Positions 12,101 through 23,914 of a stretch of DNA of 64,000 nucleotides are shown here, one piece after another; the stretch's first letter is position 1, and every line of letters begins with the position of its first letter. A program made the position numbers and the translations under genes. Source of the stretch: Methylococcales bacterium (GTDB lineage: Bacteria; Pseudomonadota; Gammaproteobacteria; Methylococcales; Methylomonadaceae); assembly GCA_028707085.1 (NCBI GenBank), contig JAQTUW010000017.1, positions 1 to 64,000 on the forward strand, written 5' to 3'. The notes beneath the pieces were generated by a model. That model saw only the letters and a list, made by a program, of their open reading frames with translations, had not been told where the DNA came from and did no database searches.

Positions 12101-13316
12101 TGGTGCGGTGCTATCCATTCAGGATGGCAGCCCGGTCAGTGCCGGCGACATTATTGTCAACTGGGATCCGCATACCCACCCGGTTATTACCGAGGTTGAC
12201 GGTTTTATTCAATTGATCGACTTTATGGATGGCATTACCGTTCAGGAGCAATCTGATGAAGTGACCGGCCTGACGTCAAGAGTCGTGACCGATCCGAAAC
12301 AAAGAAGCTCCGCCGGTAAAGAGCTTAGACCTATGGTGCGGTTGATAGACGAACAGGGTGGTCAGATCAATCTGCCGGGTACCGATATTCCCGCCCAATA
12401 TTTTCTGCCGGCTGGCGCTATCGTCGGTGTGAAGGATGGTGGAGAAGTAAAAGTTGGTGACGTGTTGGCCAGAATACCGCAGGAGTCTAGTAAAACCCGC
12501 GATATTACCGGTGGTTTGCCACGGGTGGCCGATTTGTTCGAGGCGCGCAAAACCAAGGATCCGGCAATTTTGGCCGAAGCGACCGGCATGGTGGCGTTCG
12601 GCAAGGAAACCAAAGGCAAGCAGCGGGTGATCATCACTGACTCGGAAGGCCTGCAATATGAGACCCTGATTCCGAAATGGCGGCATATCACGGTCTTCGA
12701 AGGTGAATTTGTCGAAAAAGGCGAAACCATTGCCGAAGGTGAACTGACACCGCACGATATTTTGAGATTGCGCGGGATCGAAGAGCTGGCGGATTATCTG
12801 GTAAAGGAAATACAGGACGTTTATCGTTTGCAGGGTGTAAAAATCAACGACAAACACATCGAAGCGATCATTCGCCAAATGCTGAAAAAAGTCGAGATTA
12901 CTGCTTCCGGTGAAACCGATTTCGTCAAGGGTGAGCAAGTCGAGCGCACATTGATGAATGCTGTTAATGACAAGGCGGAGCGTGAAGGTAAAATTCCCGC
13001 CAGTTACGATTCTCTGTTACTGGGTATTACCAAGGCGTCGCTGGCAACAGAATCCTTTATCTCGGCAGCTTCGTTTCAGGAAACCACCCGGGTGCTGACC
13101 GATGCGGCAGTCAGAGGCATCAGCGATAGTCTGAATGGTCTGAAAGAAAACGTGATTGTTGGCAGACTGATACCGGCAGGTACGGGGCTGGCTTATCATG
13201 AACAAAGACGTAAAAGGGCCGCCGCCGATTCTCTGGCCAATTCCGAATCGGCTACACAGGCGGTCGAAACAGTTGACGTGGAAGAAGCCCTGAAGCAAGC
13301 TTTGAATACTGAATAG
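9105..13316 (+). CDS. rpoC: DNA-directed RNA polymerase subunit beta'
   Basis: The catalytic beta' subunit, 1403 aa against 1407 in E. coli. The start is TTG at 9105, giving [11 protein letters not shown], which aligns with E. coli MKDLLKFLK. AGAGGA lies eight bases upstream, and no ATG gives a better N-terminus. Visible features are the N-terminal zinc site ([19 protein letters not shown], about 70-88), the magnesium-binding NADFDGD (about 458-464) and the second zinc site ([11 protein letters not shown], near 887-897). A promoter for the next operon lies 17 bases after the stop. Confidence 0.99.
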   Translation: MKDLMNFLKRQGRTDDFDAIHIGLASPDMIRSWSYGEVKKPETINYRTFKPERDGLFCAKIFGPISDYECLCGKYKRLKHRGVICEKCGVEVTLSKVRRDRMGHIDLASPVAHIWFLKSLPSRIALLLDMTLRSIERVLYFETFVVTDPGMSPLEKGQLLTDEEYLNAVEEHGDDFVAKMGAEAIYDLLKSIDLKEEINILREEINSTNSDTKIKKFSKRLKVIDSLLASNNRPEWMILTVLPVLPPELRPLVPLDGGRFATSDLNDLYRRVINRNNRLTRLLDLNAPDIIVRNEKRMLQEAVDALLDNGRRGRAITGSNRRPLKSLADMIKGKQGRFRQNLLGKRVDYSGRSVIVVGPTLRLHQCGLPKKMALELFKPFIFSKLQLRGLATTIKAAKKMVEREGAEVWDILEEVIREHPVLLNRAPTLHRLGIQAFEPTLIEGKAIQLHPLVCSAFNADFDGDQMAVHIPLSIEAQLEARTLMMATNNILSPANGEPVINPSQDVVLGLYYISREKVNAIGEGSIFTDSAEILKALDSKTIELQTKIEVRITEKLKNAEGKFDTIVSRKKTTVGRALIWDIVPDGMPYELVNVDMTKKNISRLINYSYRYLGIKETVILADQIMYMGFRYATRSGVSFGIEDMEIPAKKADIIRSADAEVNEIQNQYASGLVTDGERYNKVVDIWSRANDQVAKVMMEGLGEEEVVNSKGEKVKQKSFNSIFMMAESGARGSAAQIRQLAGMRGLMAKPDGSIIETPITANFREGLDVLQYFISTHGARKGLADTALKTANSGYLTRRLVDVAQDLVIAEQDCGTRNGLTMTPIIEGGDVVEPLVERVLGRVAAVDVTDPSGNNVLIPAGVMIDENLVAVLEENGIDKMLVRSVITCESRQGVCSKCYGRDLGRGHQVNIGEAVGVVAAQSIGEPGTQLTMRTFHIGGAASRSAAVSNVQVKSAGSVKLNNLKTVKNRENNLVAVSRSGEVGVMDDYGRERERYKIPYGAVLSIQDGSPVSAGDIIVNWDPHTHPVITEVDGFIQLIDFMDGITVQEQSDEVTGLTSRVVTDPKQRSSAGKELRPMVRLIDEQGGQINLPGTDIPAQYFLPAGAIVGVKDGGEVKVGDVLARIPQESSKTRDITGGLPRVADLFEARKTKDPAILAEATGMVAFGKETKGKQRVIITDSEGLQYETLIPKWRHITVFEGEFVEKGETIAEGELTPHDILRLRGIEELADYLVKEIQDVYRLQGVKINDKHIEAIIRQMLKKVEITASGETDFVKGEQVERTLMNAVNDKAEREGKIPASYDSLLLGITKASLATESFISAASFQETTRVLTDAAVRGISDSLNGLKENVIVGRLIPAGTGLAYHEQRRKRAAADSLANSESATQAVETVDVEEALKQALNTE

Positions 13317-13332
13317 AAATGTATAAAAATGC

Positions 13333-13361
13333 TTGACCTGGTGTTTTTGTGGTTGTATTAT
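13333..13361 (+). promoter_or_regulatory. sigma70 promoter of the str operon
   Basis: TTGACC (13333-13338) and TATTAT (13356-13361) are separated by exactly 17 bases, a near-consensus sigma70 promoter. It lies between the rpoC stop and rpsL, with a leader of about 100 bases, so the str operon can be transcribed independently of rpoBC. No terminator is seen after rpoC, so read-through is also likely. Confidence 0.8.
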
Positions 13362-13465
13362 GGTCTGCTCACATGAGTCAAGAGATTTAGGTCTGGCGGC
13401 AGTGATCAGTGACCATGAAAACACTGGCTTTGTTTGTTACAAATTGAATATCGGAGTAGTTAAGA

Positions 13466-13840
13466 ATGGCCACGATCAACCAGTTGGTTCGTAAGCCTCG
13501 TGCTAAGAAAATAGAAAAAACCAATGTTCCTGCGTTGGAGGCGTGTCCGCAAAGAAGAGGTGTGTGTACTCGCGTATACACAACAACGCCTAAAAAGCCG
13601 AACTCGGCTTTGCGTAAGGTTGCCAGGGTAAGATTGACGAACGGTTCCGAGGTAAGTAGTTATATCGGTGGCGAGGGTCATAATCTTCAGGAGCACTCGG
13701 TAGTGCTGATAAGAGGCGGTCGTGTCAAGGATTTGCCGGGCGTTCGTTATCACGTTGTTCGCGGAAGCCTTGATACCTCCGGTGTGAAGGATAGAAAATG
13801 TGGGCGCTCCAAATACGGTGCCAAAAGACCTAAGAAATAA
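13466..13840 (+). CDS. rpsL: 30S ribosomal protein S12
   Basis: S12 sits at the decoding centre and influences accuracy. The 124-aa protein is full length. The segments where streptomycin-resistance changes occur, [14 protein letters not shown] near 40-53 and [14 protein letters not shown] near 84-97, carry the usual wild-type lysines. GGAG precedes the start. It is the first gene of the str operon. Confidence 0.99.
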   Translation: MATINQLVRKPRAKKIEKTNVPALEACPQRRGVCTRVYTTTPKKPNSALRKVARVRLTNGSEVSSYIGGEGHNLQEHSVVLIRGGRVKDLPGVRYHVVRGSLDTSGVKDRKCGRSKYGAKRPKK

Positions 13841-13850
13841 AGGCTGGTAA

Positions 13851-14324
<474 letters not shown>

Positions 14325-14338
14325 ACAAGGTTGTAAAT

Positions 14339-16435
14339 GTGGCTAGGAAGACGCCTATAGCGCGCTATCGTAATATAGGCATCATGGCCCACATTGATGC
14401 CGGAAAGACCACGACAACCGAACGGATATTGTTCTATACCGGGGTGTCGCATAAGCTGGGTGAGGTTCATGACGGCACAGCCACCATGGACTGGATGGAA
14501 CAGGAGCAGGAAAGAGGGATTACCATTACCTCGGCGGCGACCACGTGTTTTTGGTCGGGGATGGCAAAGCAGTATTCCGAGCATCGGATAAATATAATCG
14601 ACACACCGGGCCATGTTGATTTTACCATTGAAGTCGAGCGGTCATTAAGAGTACTGGATGGCGCCTGTGCGGTGTTCTGTGCGGTGGGCGGCGTTGAGCC
14701 GCAATCGGAAACGGTCTGGAGACAGGCGGATAAATACCATGTGCCCCGGTTGGCGTTCATCAACAAGATGGATAGAGTGGGTGCGGATTTTTTCCGTGTT
14801 GTAGAGCAGATACAAAATCGTCTGGGTGCAACTGTGATTCCCATGCAGTTGCCTATCGGTGCCGAAGAATCCTTCAAGGGTATAGTCGATCTCCTGAAAA
14901 TGCAGGCGATATACTGGGATGAGGCCAGCATGGGTCTGACATTCCAGGCAGGGGGCATACCCGAAGAGCTGCGAAGCGCAGCAGAAAAATGGCGCGAAAG
15001 ATTAATTGAAGCGGCTGCGGACGGCAGCGAAGCGCTGACGGAAAAATATCTGGAAGAAGGTGTTTTGTCCGAAGATGAGATCGTATCGGGAATTCGATCC
15101 CAGGTGCTGCAAAACCAGCTAGTACCGGCCTTTTGTGGTTCAGCCTTTAAAAACAAGGGGGTACAATGCCTTCTGGATGGTGTCATCGAGTTTTTACCCT
15201 CGCCGGCCGATAAGGAATCTGTCAAGGGCATTATTGAGGGTGTCGTCGGCAGCATGGAAAGACATGCGCAGGATGAGGAAGCCTTTGCCGCCCTGGCTTT
15301 TAAAATAGCCACAGACCCGTTTGTAGGTATTCTGACCTTCATTCGTGTGTATTCTGGGGTATTAAAATCTGGCGATGCGGTTTTGAATGTGGCGAAAGGT
15401 AAAAGAGAACGGATTGGCCGTATCGTGCAGATGCACGCCAACAGCCGGGAAGAGATTGCAGAAGTCAGGGCCGGTGATATCGCAGCCGTGATCGGTTTGA
15501 AGGATGTCACGACAGGGGATACCTTCTGCGATATGGGCGCGCCCATATTGCTGGAAAAAATGGAGTTTCCCGAGCCTGTGATATCGATAGCGGTCGAGCC
15601 GAAAACCAAAGCCGATCAGGACAAGATGGGCAGCGCCTTGGCTAGGTTGGCGCAGGAAGATCCATCGTTTCGGGTGAATACCGACCAGGAATCCGGGCAG
15701 ACCATCATTTCCGGGATGGGCGAACTACATCTGGAAATTATTGTAGACAGAATGAAACGGGAATTCAACGTTTCGGCCAATGTTGGCGCCCCGCAGGTTG
15801 CTTACCGGGAAACGATTAAGAAAGTCGTTGAGTGTGAAGGAAAATTTATCAGGCAGACCGGTGGCCGCGGTCAATATGGACATGTCTGGCTGCGACTGGA
15901 GCCGCGCGAATTGGGGGCGGGTTATCTGTTCGTCAATGAACTGGTCGGCGGAGTCATTCCCAAGGAATTTGTGCCGGCAATAGATAAAGGCGTACAAGAA
16001 CAAATGGAAAATGGCATAATAGCTGGTTTTCCGGTAGTTGATGTAAAGGTTAGTTTGTTCGATGGGTCGTACCATGATGTTGATTCGAATGAAATAGCTT
16101 TCAAAATTGCAGGATCGATTTGCTTCAGGGATGGTGCAGAAGCTGCAAATCCGGTGTTGCTCGAACCCATAATGAAGGTCGAGGTGGTGACGCCGGAAGA
16201 CTATATGGGGGAAGTTGTCGGTGATATTACGCGACGCAGGGGTATCATCCACGGTATGGGTGATGTGCCGGCAGGCAAAACCATCGAGTGTGAAGTGCCT
16301 CTGGCGGAGATGTTTGGATATGCAACCGATCTCAGATCGGCAACTCAAGGAAGGGCAACATACAGTATGCAGTTTGAAAAATATAACGAAGCACCTGCAA
16401 ATATTGCGGAAGCTATAATTAGAAAAGTATCTTGA
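14339..16435 (+). CDS. fusA: Elongation factor G
   Basis: EF-G is the GTPase that drives translocation and, with RRF, ribosome recycling. It is 698 aa, normal for the single canonical FusA. The start is GTG at 14339 ([16 protein letters not shown]). G1 is [15 protein letters not shown] (about 17-31), followed by DTPGHVDF and NKMD. Domains II to V follow, with [14 protein letters not shown] at the start of domain IV. It lies 14 bases after rpsG and 28 before tuf2. Confidence 0.99.
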   Translation: MARKTPIARYRNIGIMAHIDAGKTTTTERILFYTGVSHKLGEVHDGTATMDWMEQEQERGITITSAATTCFWSGMAKQYSEHRINIIDTPGHVDFTIEVERSLRVLDGACAVFCAVGGVEPQSETVWRQADKYHVPRLAFINKMDRVGADFFRVVEQIQNRLGATVIPMQLPIGAEESFKGIVDLLKMQAIYWDEASMGLTFQAGGIPEELRSAAEKWRERLIEAAADGSEALTEKYLEEGVLSEDEIVSGIRSQVLQNQLVPAFCGSAFKNKGVQCLLDGVIEFLPSPADKESVKGIIEGVVGSMERHAQDEEAFAALAFKIATDPFVGILTFIRVYSGVLKSGDAVLNVAKGKRERIGRIVQMHANSREEIAEVRAGDIAAVIGLKDVTTGDTFCDMGAPILLEKMEFPEPVISIAVEPKTKADQDKMGSALARLAQEDPSFRVNTDQESGQTIISGMGELHLEIIVDRMKREFNVSANVGAPQVAYRETIKKVVECEGKFIRQTGGRGQYGHVWLRLEPRELGAGYLFVNELVGGVIPKEFVPAIDKGVQEQMENGIIAGFPVVDVKVSLFDGSYHDVDSNEIAFKIAGSICFRDGAEAANPVLLEPIMKVEVVTPEDYMGEVVGDITRRRGIIHGMGDVPAGKTIECEVPLAEMFGYATDLRSATQGRATYSMQFEKYNEAPANIAEAIIRKVS

Positions 16436-16463
16436 TTCTTTTATAAATATTAGGTATTGACAC

Positions 16464-17654
16464 ATGGCTAAAGAAAAGTTTGAAAGAAAAAAACCGCACG
16501 TTAACGTAGGCACTATCGGTCACGTTGACCACGGCAAAACCACATTGACAGCGGCGTTAACCAAGGTGATGGCCGAGTTGCAAGGCGGGGAAGTCAAGGC
16601 GTTCGATCAAATCGACAATGCGCCTGAAGAACGCGCCCGCGGTATCACCATTTCAACTTCGCACGTTGAATACGAATCCGCCAATCGCCACTATGCGCAC
16701 GTTGACTGCCCAGGCCATGCCGACTACGTCAAAAACATGATTACCGGCGCGGCGCAAATGGACGGTGCGATTCTGGTTTGTTCGGCGGCGGACGGCCCGA
16801 TGCCGCAAACCCGTGAACATATTCTGCTGTCCAGACAGGTCGGCGTACCTTATATCGTGGTGTTTCTGAACAAAGCCGACATGGTCGACGATGCGGAACT
16901 GATCGAGCTGGTGGAAATGGAAATTCGCGAACTGCTGAACCAATACGATTTTCCAGGCGACGACACGCCGATCATTGTCGGTTCCGCGCTGAAAGCGCTG
17001 GAAGGCGACACCAGTGAAATCGGCGTACCTTCCGTGGTCAAGCTGGTGGAGGCGCTGGACGCCTATATTCCCCTGCCAGAACGCGCTATCGACGGCAAAT
17101 TTCTGATGCCGATCGAAGACGTGTTCTCGATTTCCGGTCGTGGTACGGTGGTGACCGGTCGTGTGGAGCGCGGCATTATCAAGGTAGGTGAAGAGGTTGA
17201 AATCGTCGGCATCAAACCGACCGTCAAAACCACCTGCACCGGCGTGGAAATGTTCCGCAAATTGCTGGATCAGGGTCAGGCGGGCGATAACGTCGGCGTA
17301 TTGCTGCGCGGCACCAAAAGAGACGACGTCGAGCGTGGTCAGGTGTTGGCGCATGTCAACTCGATCAAGCCGCACGCGCACTTCAATGCCGAAATCTACG
17401 TGCTGTCAAAAGAAGAGGGTGGTCGTCATACTCCATTCTTCAATGGTTACCGTCCGCAGTTCTATTTCAGAACCACAGACGTAACCGGTGCGGTCGATCT
17501 GCCTGAAGGCGTGGAAATGGTGATGCCGGGCGATAACATTTCGGTTATCGTAAAACTGATTTCGCCGATTGCGATGGAAGACGGTTTGCGGTTTGCGATT
17601 CGTGAAGGCGGACGTACAGTCGGCGCCGGCGTCGTTGCGTCAATTATTGAGTAA
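16464..17654 (+). CDS. tuf: Elongation factor Tu (copy 2)
   Basis: Second EF-Tu gene, in the tufA position after fusA. Its 396-aa protein is identical to that of copy 1 at 255-1445. The only base differences I see are at 16478 (AAG for AAA, Lys) and 17639 (GCG for GCC, Ala), near the two ends of the gene, so the conversion tract covers nearly the whole coding region. The flanks are unrelated. rpsJ starts five bases after the stop, so the str and S10 operons are joined here. Confidence 0.99.
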   Translation: MAKEKFERKKPHVNVGTIGHVDHGKTTLTAALTKVMAELQGGEVKAFDQIDNAPEERARGITISTSHVEYESANRHYAHVDCPGHADYVKNMITGAAQMDGAILVCSAADGPMPQTREHILLSRQVGVPYIVVFLNKADMVDDAELIELVEMEIRELLNQYDFPGDDTPIIVGSALKALEGDTSEIGVPSVVKLVEALDAYIPLPERAIDGKFLMPIEDVFSISGRGTVVTGRVERGIIKVGEEVEIVGIKPTVKTTCTGVEMFRKLLDQGQAGDNVGVLLRGTKRDDVERGQVLAHVNSIKPHAHFNAEIYVLSKEEGGRHTPFFNGYRPQFYFRTTDVTGAVDLPEGVEMVMPGDNISVIVKLISPIAMEDGLRFAIREGGRTVGAGVVASIIE

Positions 17655-17659
17655 GCATG

Positions 17660-17971
17660 ATGGCAAATCAAACTATCCGAATTCAATTAAAAGCGTTTGA
17701 CCATAAACTGATCGATCAGTCGGCCGGTGAAATTGTTGAAACTGCAAAAAGAACTGGCGCCCAGGTAAAAGGCCCGATTCCATTGCCAACAAGAAAAGAA
17801 CGTTTTACCGTGCTGATCTCGCCTCACGTCAATAAAGACGCGCGGGATCAGTATGAATTGAGAACATATAAAAGGTTGCTTGATATAGTCGAGCCAACCG
17901 ACAAAACCGTAGACGCCTTGATGAAACTGGATCTGGCTGCCGGTGTTGACGTTCAAATTAAGCTTAAATAA
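17660..17971 (+). CDS. rpsJ: 30S ribosomal protein S10 (NusE)
   Basis: S10 is a 30S head protein and also the antitermination partner NusE. The second of two adjacent ATG codons (17660) gives [19 protein letters not shown] and 103 aa, the usual length. 17657 would add one Met. The family signature [20 protein letters not shown] is present near 40-59. There is no leader: only five bases separate it from tuf2, so the E. coli-type L4-responsive S10 leader is absent. Confidence 0.98.
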   Translation: MANQTIRIQLKAFDHKLIDQSAGEIVETAKRTGAQVKGPIPLPTRKERFTVLISPHVNKDARDQYELRTYKRLLDIVEPTDKTVDALMKLDLAAGVDVQIKLK

Positions 17972-18000
17972 AGCGAGTAATATTTTAGAGGGATTGGCAG

Positions 18001-18651
18001 ATGTCAATAGGTCTTGTAGGTCGTAAATGTGGTATGACCAGAATTTTTAGTGAAGACGGCGTGTCCGTGCCGGTAACTGTTCTGCATATAGAATCCAATC
18101 GGGTGATTCAGGTTAAAAATCCGGAAACCGATGGTTATCGTGCAATTCAGATTGCCGCTGGTGATGTAAAGTCTTCTAAAGTCAATAAAGCGATGGCTGG
18201 TCATTACGCCGCTGCGAATGTTACCGCAGGCCGTGGTTTGTGGGAATTCAGATTGAACGAGAATGAAGGCGTAGAACTGTCTGCCGGTTCCGAACTGAAT
18301 GTGGATGTTTTTGAAGCAGGGCAAATGGTTGATGTATGCGGCACCAGTATCGGTAAAGGTTTTGCCGGTACGGTAAAACGCTACAATTTCCGAACCCAGG
18401 ATGCGACCCATGGTAACTCGCGTTCGCACCGTGTACCAGGCTCAAACGGTATGAACCAGACCCCGGGCCGGGTATTCAAAGGTAAAAAAATGTGCGGACA
18501 CATGGGTGCGGTTAAAACCACAGTCCAAAATCTGACGATTCATTCGGTCGATCCGGAACGGAATCTGATTTTAGTCAAAGGTGCTGTGCCGGGCGCCAAA
18601 GGTGGTGATGTCATCATTACTCCTGCAGTAAAATCGTTAAATAAAGGTTAA
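18001..18651 (+). CDS. rplC: 50S ribosomal protein L3
   Basis: An early assembly protein close to the peptidyl transferase centre. It is 216 aa with the loop [20 protein letters not shown] near 149-168, which includes the Gln methylated by PrmB in E. coli. The start is preceded by AGAGGG. It begins 29 bases after rpsJ and ends three bases before rplD. Confidence 0.98.
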   Translation: MSIGLVGRKCGMTRIFSEDGVSVPVTVLHIESNRVIQVKNPETDGYRAIQIAAGDVKSSKVNKAMAGHYAAANVTAGRGLWEFRLNENEGVELSAGSELNVDVFEAGQMVDVCGTSIGKGFAGTVKRYNFRTQDATHGNSRSHRVPGSNGMNQTPGRVFKGKKMCGHMGAVKTTVQNLTIHSVDPERNLILVKGAVPGAKGGDVIITPAVKSLNKG

Positions 18652-18654
18652 GTT

Positions 18655-19275
18655 ATGAGTTTGCAAATACCTGCAATCGGTCATGAAGGAGCTGCTCAGC
18701 CGCTTGAGGTTTCTGAGCTGGTTTTCGGTCAGGATTTTAATGAAACGTTGGTGCACCAACTGGTGACAAAATATTTGTCGACAGCAAGAGCCGGCACCAA
18801 AGCCCAAAAGAATCGGGCCGCCGTCAGCGGTGGCGGCGCAAAACCTTTTAGACAGAAAGGGACGGGTCGCGCGCGGGCTGGCACCACCCGTGGGCCGGTA
18901 TGGCGTCATGGTGGCGTAGCTTTTGCCGCGCAACCAAGATCATACGATCAGAAACTGAATAAAAAAATGTACAAAGCTGGCATTCGTTCGATATTCTCAG
19001 AATTGCTGAGACAGGATCGAATCGCCGTTTGCAACGACATTTATCCAGCCAACCCGAAAACCAAGGAATTGCTGGCGTTAATCAAAGGCATGGATGACGG
19101 AAGATTATTGATTGTTGCAGAAGAGATGAACGAGAATCTGCTGCTGGCCGCCAGAAATTTGCCTTATGTCGCAGTATTGACGCCGAGTAGCGTCGATCCG
19201 GTCTCGCTGGTATCCGCCGATAAGGTAATAGCCACCACAATAGCCTTGAAACAAATTGAGGAGCGACTGGCATGA
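18655..19275 (+). CDS. rplD: 50S ribosomal protein L4
   Basis: L4 lines the exit tunnel and in enterobacteria also represses the S10 operon. It is 206 aa. The tunnel loop with KPFRQKGTGRARAGTTRGPVW (about 62-82) is intact, as in macrolide-sensitive bacteria. It overlaps rplW by four bases (ATGA). Given the missing S10 leader, autoregulation through that RNA is unlikely here. Confidence 0.98.
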   Translation: MSLQIPAIGHEGAAQPLEVSELVFGQDFNETLVHQLVTKYLSTARAGTKAQKNRAAVSGGGAKPFRQKGTGRARAGTTRGPVWRHGGVAFAAQPRSYDQKLNKKMYKAGIRSIFSELLRQDRIAVCNDIYPANPKTKELLALIKGMDDGRLLIVAEEMNENLLLAARNLPYVAVLTPSSVDPVSLVSADKVIATTIALKQIEERLA

Positions 19276-19571
19276 GTATGCAAAATATTAAACTGGCAAG
19301 CATTATACAGGCCCCGATTATTTCCGAAAAAAGTACAAATGCCGCTGATCAGAGTAATCAGTTTGTATTTAAAGTACAAAAATCTGCAACGAAACTGCAA
19401 ATCAAAAATGCAGTTGAATTGATGTTCAACGTCGAAGTGGATTCGGTACGGGTATTGAATGTCAAAGGCAAAATCAAACGTTTCGGACGTTCATTGGGTA
19501 AACGGTCAGACTGGAAAAAAGCATATGTAAAATTGCAGTCTGGACATAGTATTGAATTAGCAACAGCTTAA
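19272..19571 (+). CDS. rplW: 50S ribosomal protein L23
   Basis: L23 lies at the tunnel exit and docks trigger factor and SRP. The 99-aa product has the conserved APIISEKST start region and RRSDWKKAYV-like ending (KRSDWKKAYVKL, about 76-87). Its ATG overlaps the rplD stop as ATGA, suggesting translational coupling. Confidence 0.97.
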   Translation: MSMQNIKLASIIQAPIISEKSTNAADQSNQFVFKVQKSATKLQIKNAVELMFNVEVDSVRVLNVKGKIKRFGRSLGKRSDWKKAYVKLQSGHSIELATA

Positions 19572-19602
19572 TTTAAAGATCAATTAGGAGCGGTAGAAAA
19601 GC

Positions 19603-20430
19603 ATGGCTATTCTAAAATCAAAACCGACATCTCCGGGTTCTCGGTTTGTAGTACGTGTACAAAATAATGATTTGCATAAGGGTAAGCCATTTGCACAACT
19701 ACTAGAAAAAAAGAATAACACGGGTGGTCGGAATAATTATGGCAGGGTGACGACCCGGCATATCGGTGGTGGACATAAAAAATACTACCGCTTAGTTGAC
19801 TTTAAAAGAGATAAAACCGACATTCCTGCAGTGATCGAGAGAATTGAATACGATCCAAACAGAACAGCGAACATTGCGTTGATCCTGTTCAAAGACGGCG
19901 AACGTAGATACATCATTGCACCAAAAGGAATAGAAATAGGCCAGGAAATACTGAGCTCCGAAACGACGCCAGTAAAAGCCGGCAACTGCATGCCATTACG
20001 CAATATGCCGTTGGGCGCCACGCTGCATTGTGTGGAGCTTAAACCCGGAAAAGGCGCACAACTGGCCAGAAGTGCAGGCACTTCTGTGCAATTGGTGGCG
20101 AAAGACGGCGCCTATGTCACTATTCGTCTGCGTTCCGGGGAAATGAGGAAAGTCATGGCGGATTGCAGAGGCGTGGTGGGAGAGGTTTCCAATTCGGAAC
20201 ATAATCTAATCTCGCTGGGTAAAGCCGGCGCGAAAAGATGGCGCGGCGTCAGACCGACAGTCAGAGGTGTCGCCATGAACCCGGTTGACCATCCGCATGG
20301 TGGTGGCGAAGGTAGAACATCGGGTGGACGGCATCCTGTATCACCGTGGGGTACGCCGACTAAAGGGTATAAAACTCGCAAAAACAAACGTACTAGCAAT
20401 ATGATTGTTAGACGCCGTAAGCAAAAATAA
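19603..20430 (+). CDS. rplB: 50S ribosomal protein L2
   Basis: A core protein needed for peptidyl transferase activity. It is 275 aa against 273 in E. coli. The C-terminal [20 protein letters not shown] segment (about 226-245), containing the conserved functional His, is intact, and the basic C-terminus ends in [13 protein letters not shown] lies upstream of the start. Confidence 0.99.
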   Translation: MAILKSKPTSPGSRFVVRVQNNDLHKGKPFAQLLEKKNNTGGRNNYGRVTTRHIGGGHKKYYRLVDFKRDKTDIPAVIERIEYDPNRTANIALILFKDGERRYIIAPKGIEIGQEILSSETTPVKAGNCMPLRNMPLGATLHCVELKPGKGAQLARSAGTSVQLVAKDGAYVTIRLRSGEMRKVMADCRGVVGEVSNSEHNLISLGKAGAKRWRGVRPTVRGVAMNPVDHPHGGGEGRTSGGRHPVSPWGTPTKGYKTRKNKRTSNMIVRRRKQK

Positions 20431-20443
20431 GAGGTAGCAAACC

Positions 20444-20716
20444 GTGCCGCGTTCAATTAAAAAAGGTCCATTTATTGATCATCATCTGCTGAAAAAAGTT
20501 GAAGAAGCAGTGAGAACAAATAATCGGAAACCAATTAAAACTTGGTCAAGAAGATCCATGATTAGCCCGGATATGCTGGGTTTGACCATAGCTGTGCACA
20601 ATGGCAAACAGCATGTTCCTGTTTTGATTTCAGAAAACATGGTCGGTCACAAGTTGGGCGAATTTTCCCCGACTCGAACCTATAAAGGCCATATCGTAGA
20701 TAAAAAATCAAGATAA
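20444..20716 (+). CDS. rpsS: 30S ribosomal protein S19
   Basis: S19 lies in the 30S head with S13. It is 90 aa, starting at GTG 20444 with [18 protein letters not shown], preceded by GAGGTAG. The conserved [16 protein letters not shown] segment is present near 68-83. Thirteen bases after rplB and nine before rplV. Confidence 0.97.
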   Translation: MPRSIKKGPFIDHHLLKKVEEAVRTNNRKPIKTWSRRSMISPDMLGLTIAVHNGKQHVPVLISENMVGHKLGEFSPTRTYKGHIVDKKSR

Positions 20717-20725
20717 GGAGTCAAT

Positions 20726-21058
20726 GTGGAAGTTTCAGCCAAATTAAGTAATGCGCCTTTTTCTGCACAAAAAGCCAGATTGGTCGGTGATCAAATTCGT
20801 GGTCTGCCAGTTGAAAAGGCATTGAACCTGCTGAATTTTAGTTCAAAAAAAGCGGCTGCAGTTATCAAGAAAGTGCTTGAATCTGCAATTGCAAATGCCG
20901 AGCATAATGAGAGCGCGGATGTTGACGAATTGCATGTATCGACCGTTTTTGTCAACGAAGGCACAACCTTGAAAAGAGTGAGCGCCAGAGCAAAAGGCCG
21001 AGCGAATCATATTCTCAAAAGAACTTGTCATATCACAATCAAAGTAGCAGAAAAATAG
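20726..21058 (+). CDS. rplV: 50S ribosomal protein L22
   Basis: L22 has a globular body and a tunnel beta-hairpin involved in macrolide response. It is 110 aa, starting at GTG 20726 ([20 protein letters not shown]) after AAGGAG. The hairpin region [20 protein letters not shown] (about 75-94) has no insertion or deletion relative to the family. Confidence 0.97.
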   Translation: MEVSAKLSNAPFSAQKARLVGDQIRGLPVEKALNLLNFSSKKAAAVIKKVLESAIANAEHNESADVDELHVSTVFVNEGTTLKRVSARAKGRANHILKRTCHITIKVAEK

Positions 21059-21067
21059 AGGTAGAAA

Positions 21068-21739
21068 ATGGGTCAAAAGGTTCATCCCACAGGCATACGC
21101 CTGGGGATAGTTAAAGATTGGACTTCCAGATGGTATGCAAATAGCCAGAATTACCCAGTTCTACTGTTACAGGATCTGAAAGTTCGTGAATATATTAAAC
21201 AGAAACTGGCGCATGCTTCGGTTAGTCGGGTTCAGATCAATCGTCCGGCGAACAATGCCAATATTACCGTACACACCGCGCGGCCAGGTATTGTAATCGG
21301 CAAAAAAGGCGAAGATATCGATGTGTTGAGAAAAGAAATCTCGGCTATGATGGGCGTGCCTGTGCAACTGAACGTCGAAGAGATCAGAAAACCCGAGCTG
21401 GACGCCTATCTGGTAGCTGAAAGCATTGCGCAGCAGCTCGAAAAACGGATCATGTATCGCCGGGCGATGAAACGCGCTGTAACCAATACCATGCGTCTTG
21501 GTGCCGAAGGCATCAAAATTACGGTGGCAGGACGCTTGAACGGCGCTGAAATTGCACGCACCGAGTGGTACAGAGAGGGTCGGGTTCCGCTACATACGTT
21601 TAGAGCCGACATTGATTACGCGACTGCGGAAGCAAAAACCACCTACGGGATCATTGGCATAAAAGTCTGGATTTTCAAGGGCGAAGTTTTTGACATGGAA
21701 GCGCATACGGCTTCCTTAAGCGCCGATTCCAAGAAATAG
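21068..21739 (+). CDS. rpsC: 30S ribosomal protein S3
   Basis: S3 is part of the mRNA entry site. The 223-aa protein has the N-terminal [14 protein letters not shown], the KH domain with [17 protein letters not shown] (about 76-92) and the C-terminal S3 domain with [17 protein letters not shown] near 155-171. Confidence 0.98.
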   Translation: MGQKVHPTGIRLGIVKDWTSRWYANSQNYPVLLLQDLKVREYIKQKLAHASVSRVQINRPANNANITVHTARPGIVIGKKGEDIDVLRKEISAMMGVPVQLNVEEIRKPELDAYLVAESIAQQLEKRIMYRRAMKRAVTNTMRLGAEGIKITVAGRLNGAEIARTEWYREGRVPLHTFRADIDYATAEAKTTYGIIGIKVWIFKGEVFDMEAHTASLSADSKK

Positions 21740-21755
21740 TTGAAGGAATAATAAA

Positions 21756-22169
21756 ATGCTTCAGCCTAAAAGAACTAAATTTCGTAAACAGCACACCGGC
21801 AGAAATAATGGAACCGCATTGCGTGGTTCTTCGGTCAGCTTTGGTGAATATGGATTAAAATCAATAAGCCGTGGTAGAATGACCGCCCGCCAAATTGAGT
21901 CCGCCCGTAGAGCGATCAGCCGGCACGTCAAGCGGGGCGGGAAAATATGGATTCGCATATTCCCGGACAAACCTGTCACCAAAAAACCGCTGGAAGTGCG
22001 GATGGGGAAAGGTAAAGGTAGTGTCGAATACTGGGTAGCGCAGATCAAGCCCGGAACGATGCTGTTTGAAATCGAAGGGGTATCGGAAGAGCTCGCTCGC
22101 GAAGCCTTTGAATTGGCAGCCGCGAAACTGCCGGTTAAGACAACCTTTTCTGCACGGACAATAATGTAA
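21756..22169 (+). CDS. rplP: 50S ribosomal protein L16
   Basis: L16 contacts the A-site tRNA elbow. It is 137 aa, starting [19 protein letters not shown], with [25 protein letters not shown] (spread over about 70-93) containing the Arg that is hydroxylated in E. coli. It shares one base with rpmC (TAATG). Confidence 0.98.
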   Translation: MLQPKRTKFRKQHTGRNNGTALRGSSVSFGEYGLKSISRGRMTARQIESARRAISRHVKRGGKIWIRIFPDKPVTKKPLEVRMGKGKGSVEYWVAQIKPGTMLFEIEGVSEELAREAFELAAAKLPVKTTFSARTIM

Positions 22170-22360
22170 TGAAAGCGACAGAATTACGCAATAAATCAAA
22201 AGATGAGCTGGTCACCAGTCTTTTTGAACTGACACGCGAGCAGTTCAATTTAAGAATGCAAAAAGGGACTGGACAACTCGCCAAATCAAGTCAGATCAGA
22301 CAGGTCAGACGTGATATTGCTCGTATTAATACCGTATTAAGTGAAATGGCGAGAGTTTAA
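22169..22360 (+). CDS. rpmC: 50S ribosomal protein L29
   Basis: A 63-aa helical protein at the tunnel exit, with [15 protein letters not shown] at the N-terminus and the conserved [14 protein letters not shown] segment near 17-30. The start overlaps the rplP stop. Two bases separate it from rpsQ. Confidence 0.96.
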   Translation: MKATELRNKSKDELVTSLFELTREQFNLRMQKGTGQLAKSSQIRQVRRDIARINTVLSEMARV

Positions 22361-22362
22361 GC

Positions 22363-22626
22363 ATGAGCGAAAATGTGGAAAAAATCCGTACTGTAACCGG
22401 TCGAGTTGTCAGCAATAAAATGGACAAAACGGTTGCTGTTTTGGTGGAAAGACTGGTAAAGCATCCCGTTTACGGGAAATATGTAAAACGCTCCACCAAA
22501 TTTCTGGTGCATGATGAAAACAATCAATGCCAGGAAGGAGATCTGGTCACGATTGCGTCTTGTCGGCCGATCTCAAAAAATAAAACATTTAAATTGGTTG
22601 ATGTCTTAGAGACTTCAAACAAATAA
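22363..22626 (+). CDS. rpsQ: 30S ribosomal protein S17
   Basis: A primary 16S rRNA-binding OB-fold protein of 87 aa. The family pattern [15 protein letters not shown] near 12-26 and [14 protein letters not shown] near 38-51 are visible. A 31-base gap to rplN marks the usual S10/spc operon border, but I see no promoter in it. Confidence 0.97.
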   Translation: MSENVEKIRTVTGRVVSNKMDKTVAVLVERLVKHPVYGKYVKRSTKFLVHDENNQCQEGDLVTIASCRPISKNKTFKLVDVLETSNK

Positions 22627-22657
22627 TCAATCGAATTTTTAAGTTGGGAATTTCAAA

Positions 22658-23026
22658 ATGATTCAGATGCAAACTAGCCTTGACGTCGCCGATAATAGCG
22701 GTGCAAAAAAGGTCATGTGTATCAAAGTATTGGGTGGGTCACATCGGCGATATGCCGGTATTGGTGACATCATCAAAGTCAGTGTCAAAGATGCCATGCC
22801 GAGAACCCGGGTTAAAAAAGGGGATGTTTATAACGCTTTGGTCGTGAGAACCCGTAAAGGCGTTCGTCGCGCAGATGGTTCAATAATACGATTTGACGGT
22901 AATGCGGCAGTTATTTTGAATAACCAACTTCAACCGATAGGAACACGTATCTTTGGACCTGTTACCCGCGAGTTGAGAGGGGATAGATTCATGAAAATTA
23001 TTTCCCTTGCTCCAGAAGTTTTGTAA
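22658..23026 (+). CDS. rplN: 50S ribosomal protein L14
   Basis: L14 lies at the subunit interface and is the target of RsfS silencing. It is 122 aa, with [20 protein letters not shown] at the N-terminus and the conserved [17 protein letters not shown] near 64-80. First gene of the spc group. Confidence 0.98.
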   Translation: MIQMQTSLDVADNSGAKKVMCIKVLGGSHRRYAGIGDIIKVSVKDAMPRTRVKKGDVYNALVVRTRKGVRRADGSIIRFDGNAAVILNNQLQPIGTRIFGPVTRELRGDRFMKIISLAPEVL

Positions 23027-23038
23027 GAAGGTACAAAG

Positions 23039-23353
23039 ATGCAGAAAATTAAACAAGGCGATGAAGTAATTGTTCTAGTCGGCAAAGATAAAGGCAAACA
23101 GGGAAGGGTTGCCAGAATACTGAATAACAACAAGGTTCTGGTTGACGGTGTAAACACGGTAAAAAAACACCAGAAAGGTAATCCGAATATGGGTATCTCC
23201 GGCGGAATAACCGAAAAGGACATGCCGGTCGATATTTCGAACGTAGCTTTATATAATCCAAAGACTAAAAAAGCCGATCGGGTAGGATTTAGATTTGATG
23301 ATGGCAAAAAAGTCAGATATTTTAAATCAACTAACGACATTGTCGGTCTATAA
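23039..23353 (+). CDS. rplX: 50S ribosomal protein L24
   Basis: An assembly initiator with a KOW motif ([21 protein letters not shown], about 7-27). It is 104 aa, the same as E. coli. It starts 12 bases after rplN and ends 11 before rplE. Confidence 0.97.
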   Translation: MQKIKQGDEVIVLVGKDKGKQGRVARILNNNKVLVDGVNTVKKHQKGNPNMGISGGITEKDMPVDISNVALYNPKTKKADRVGFRFDDGKKVRYFKSTNDIVGL

Positions 23354-23364
23354 GGTATAAGGCT

Positions 23365-23904
23365 ATGGCTAGACTAGAATCAAAATATAAACAGGAAATT
23401 GTTCCGGTATTATTGGAGCAATTCGGTTACAAAACCATCATGCAGGTTCCTAAAATAACCAAGATTACCCTGAACATGGGTGTCGGTGGAGCCGTGGCGG
23501 ATAAAAAAGTATTGCAGTCCGCAGTTTCCGACATGGAAAAAATAGCAGGCCAGAAAGCAGTCGTTACCCTGGCGAGAAAATCGATTGCAGGTTTCAAAAT
23601 TCGTGACGACATGCCTATCGGCTGCAAGGTAACCTTGCGCGGTGCAAAAATGTACGAATTTTTCGACAGACTGATTACCATTTCGATTCCGCGCATTCGC
23701 GATTTTCGAGGCATGAGTCCAAAAAGTTTCGATGGTCGTGGTAATTACACTTTGGGAATTAAGGAGCAAATTATTTTTCCAGAGATTGATTATGACAAAA
23801 TTGATGCTCTTCGTGGTATGGATATTTGCATAACAACAACCGCCAGGACAGACGAAGAAGGCTTGGCTTTGTTGAAACAGTTTAATTTTCCATTTAAAAA
23901 CTAA
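23365..23904 (+). CDS. rplE: 50S ribosomal protein L5
   Basis: A 5S rRNA-binding protein of 179 aa, the same as E. coli. It contains [15 protein letters not shown] near 30-44 and the C-terminal [20 protein letters not shown] segment near 153-172. Confidence 0.98.
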   Translation: MARLESKYKQEIVPVLLEQFGYKTIMQVPKITKITLNMGVGGAVADKKVLQSAVSDMEKIAGQKAVVTLARKSIAGFKIRDDMPIGCKVTLRGAKMYEFFDRLITISIPRIRDFRGMSPKSFDGRGNYTLGIKEQIIFPEIDYDKIDALRGMDICITTTARTDEEGLALLKQFNFPFKN

Positions 23905-23914
23905 GGGCGGCAAA

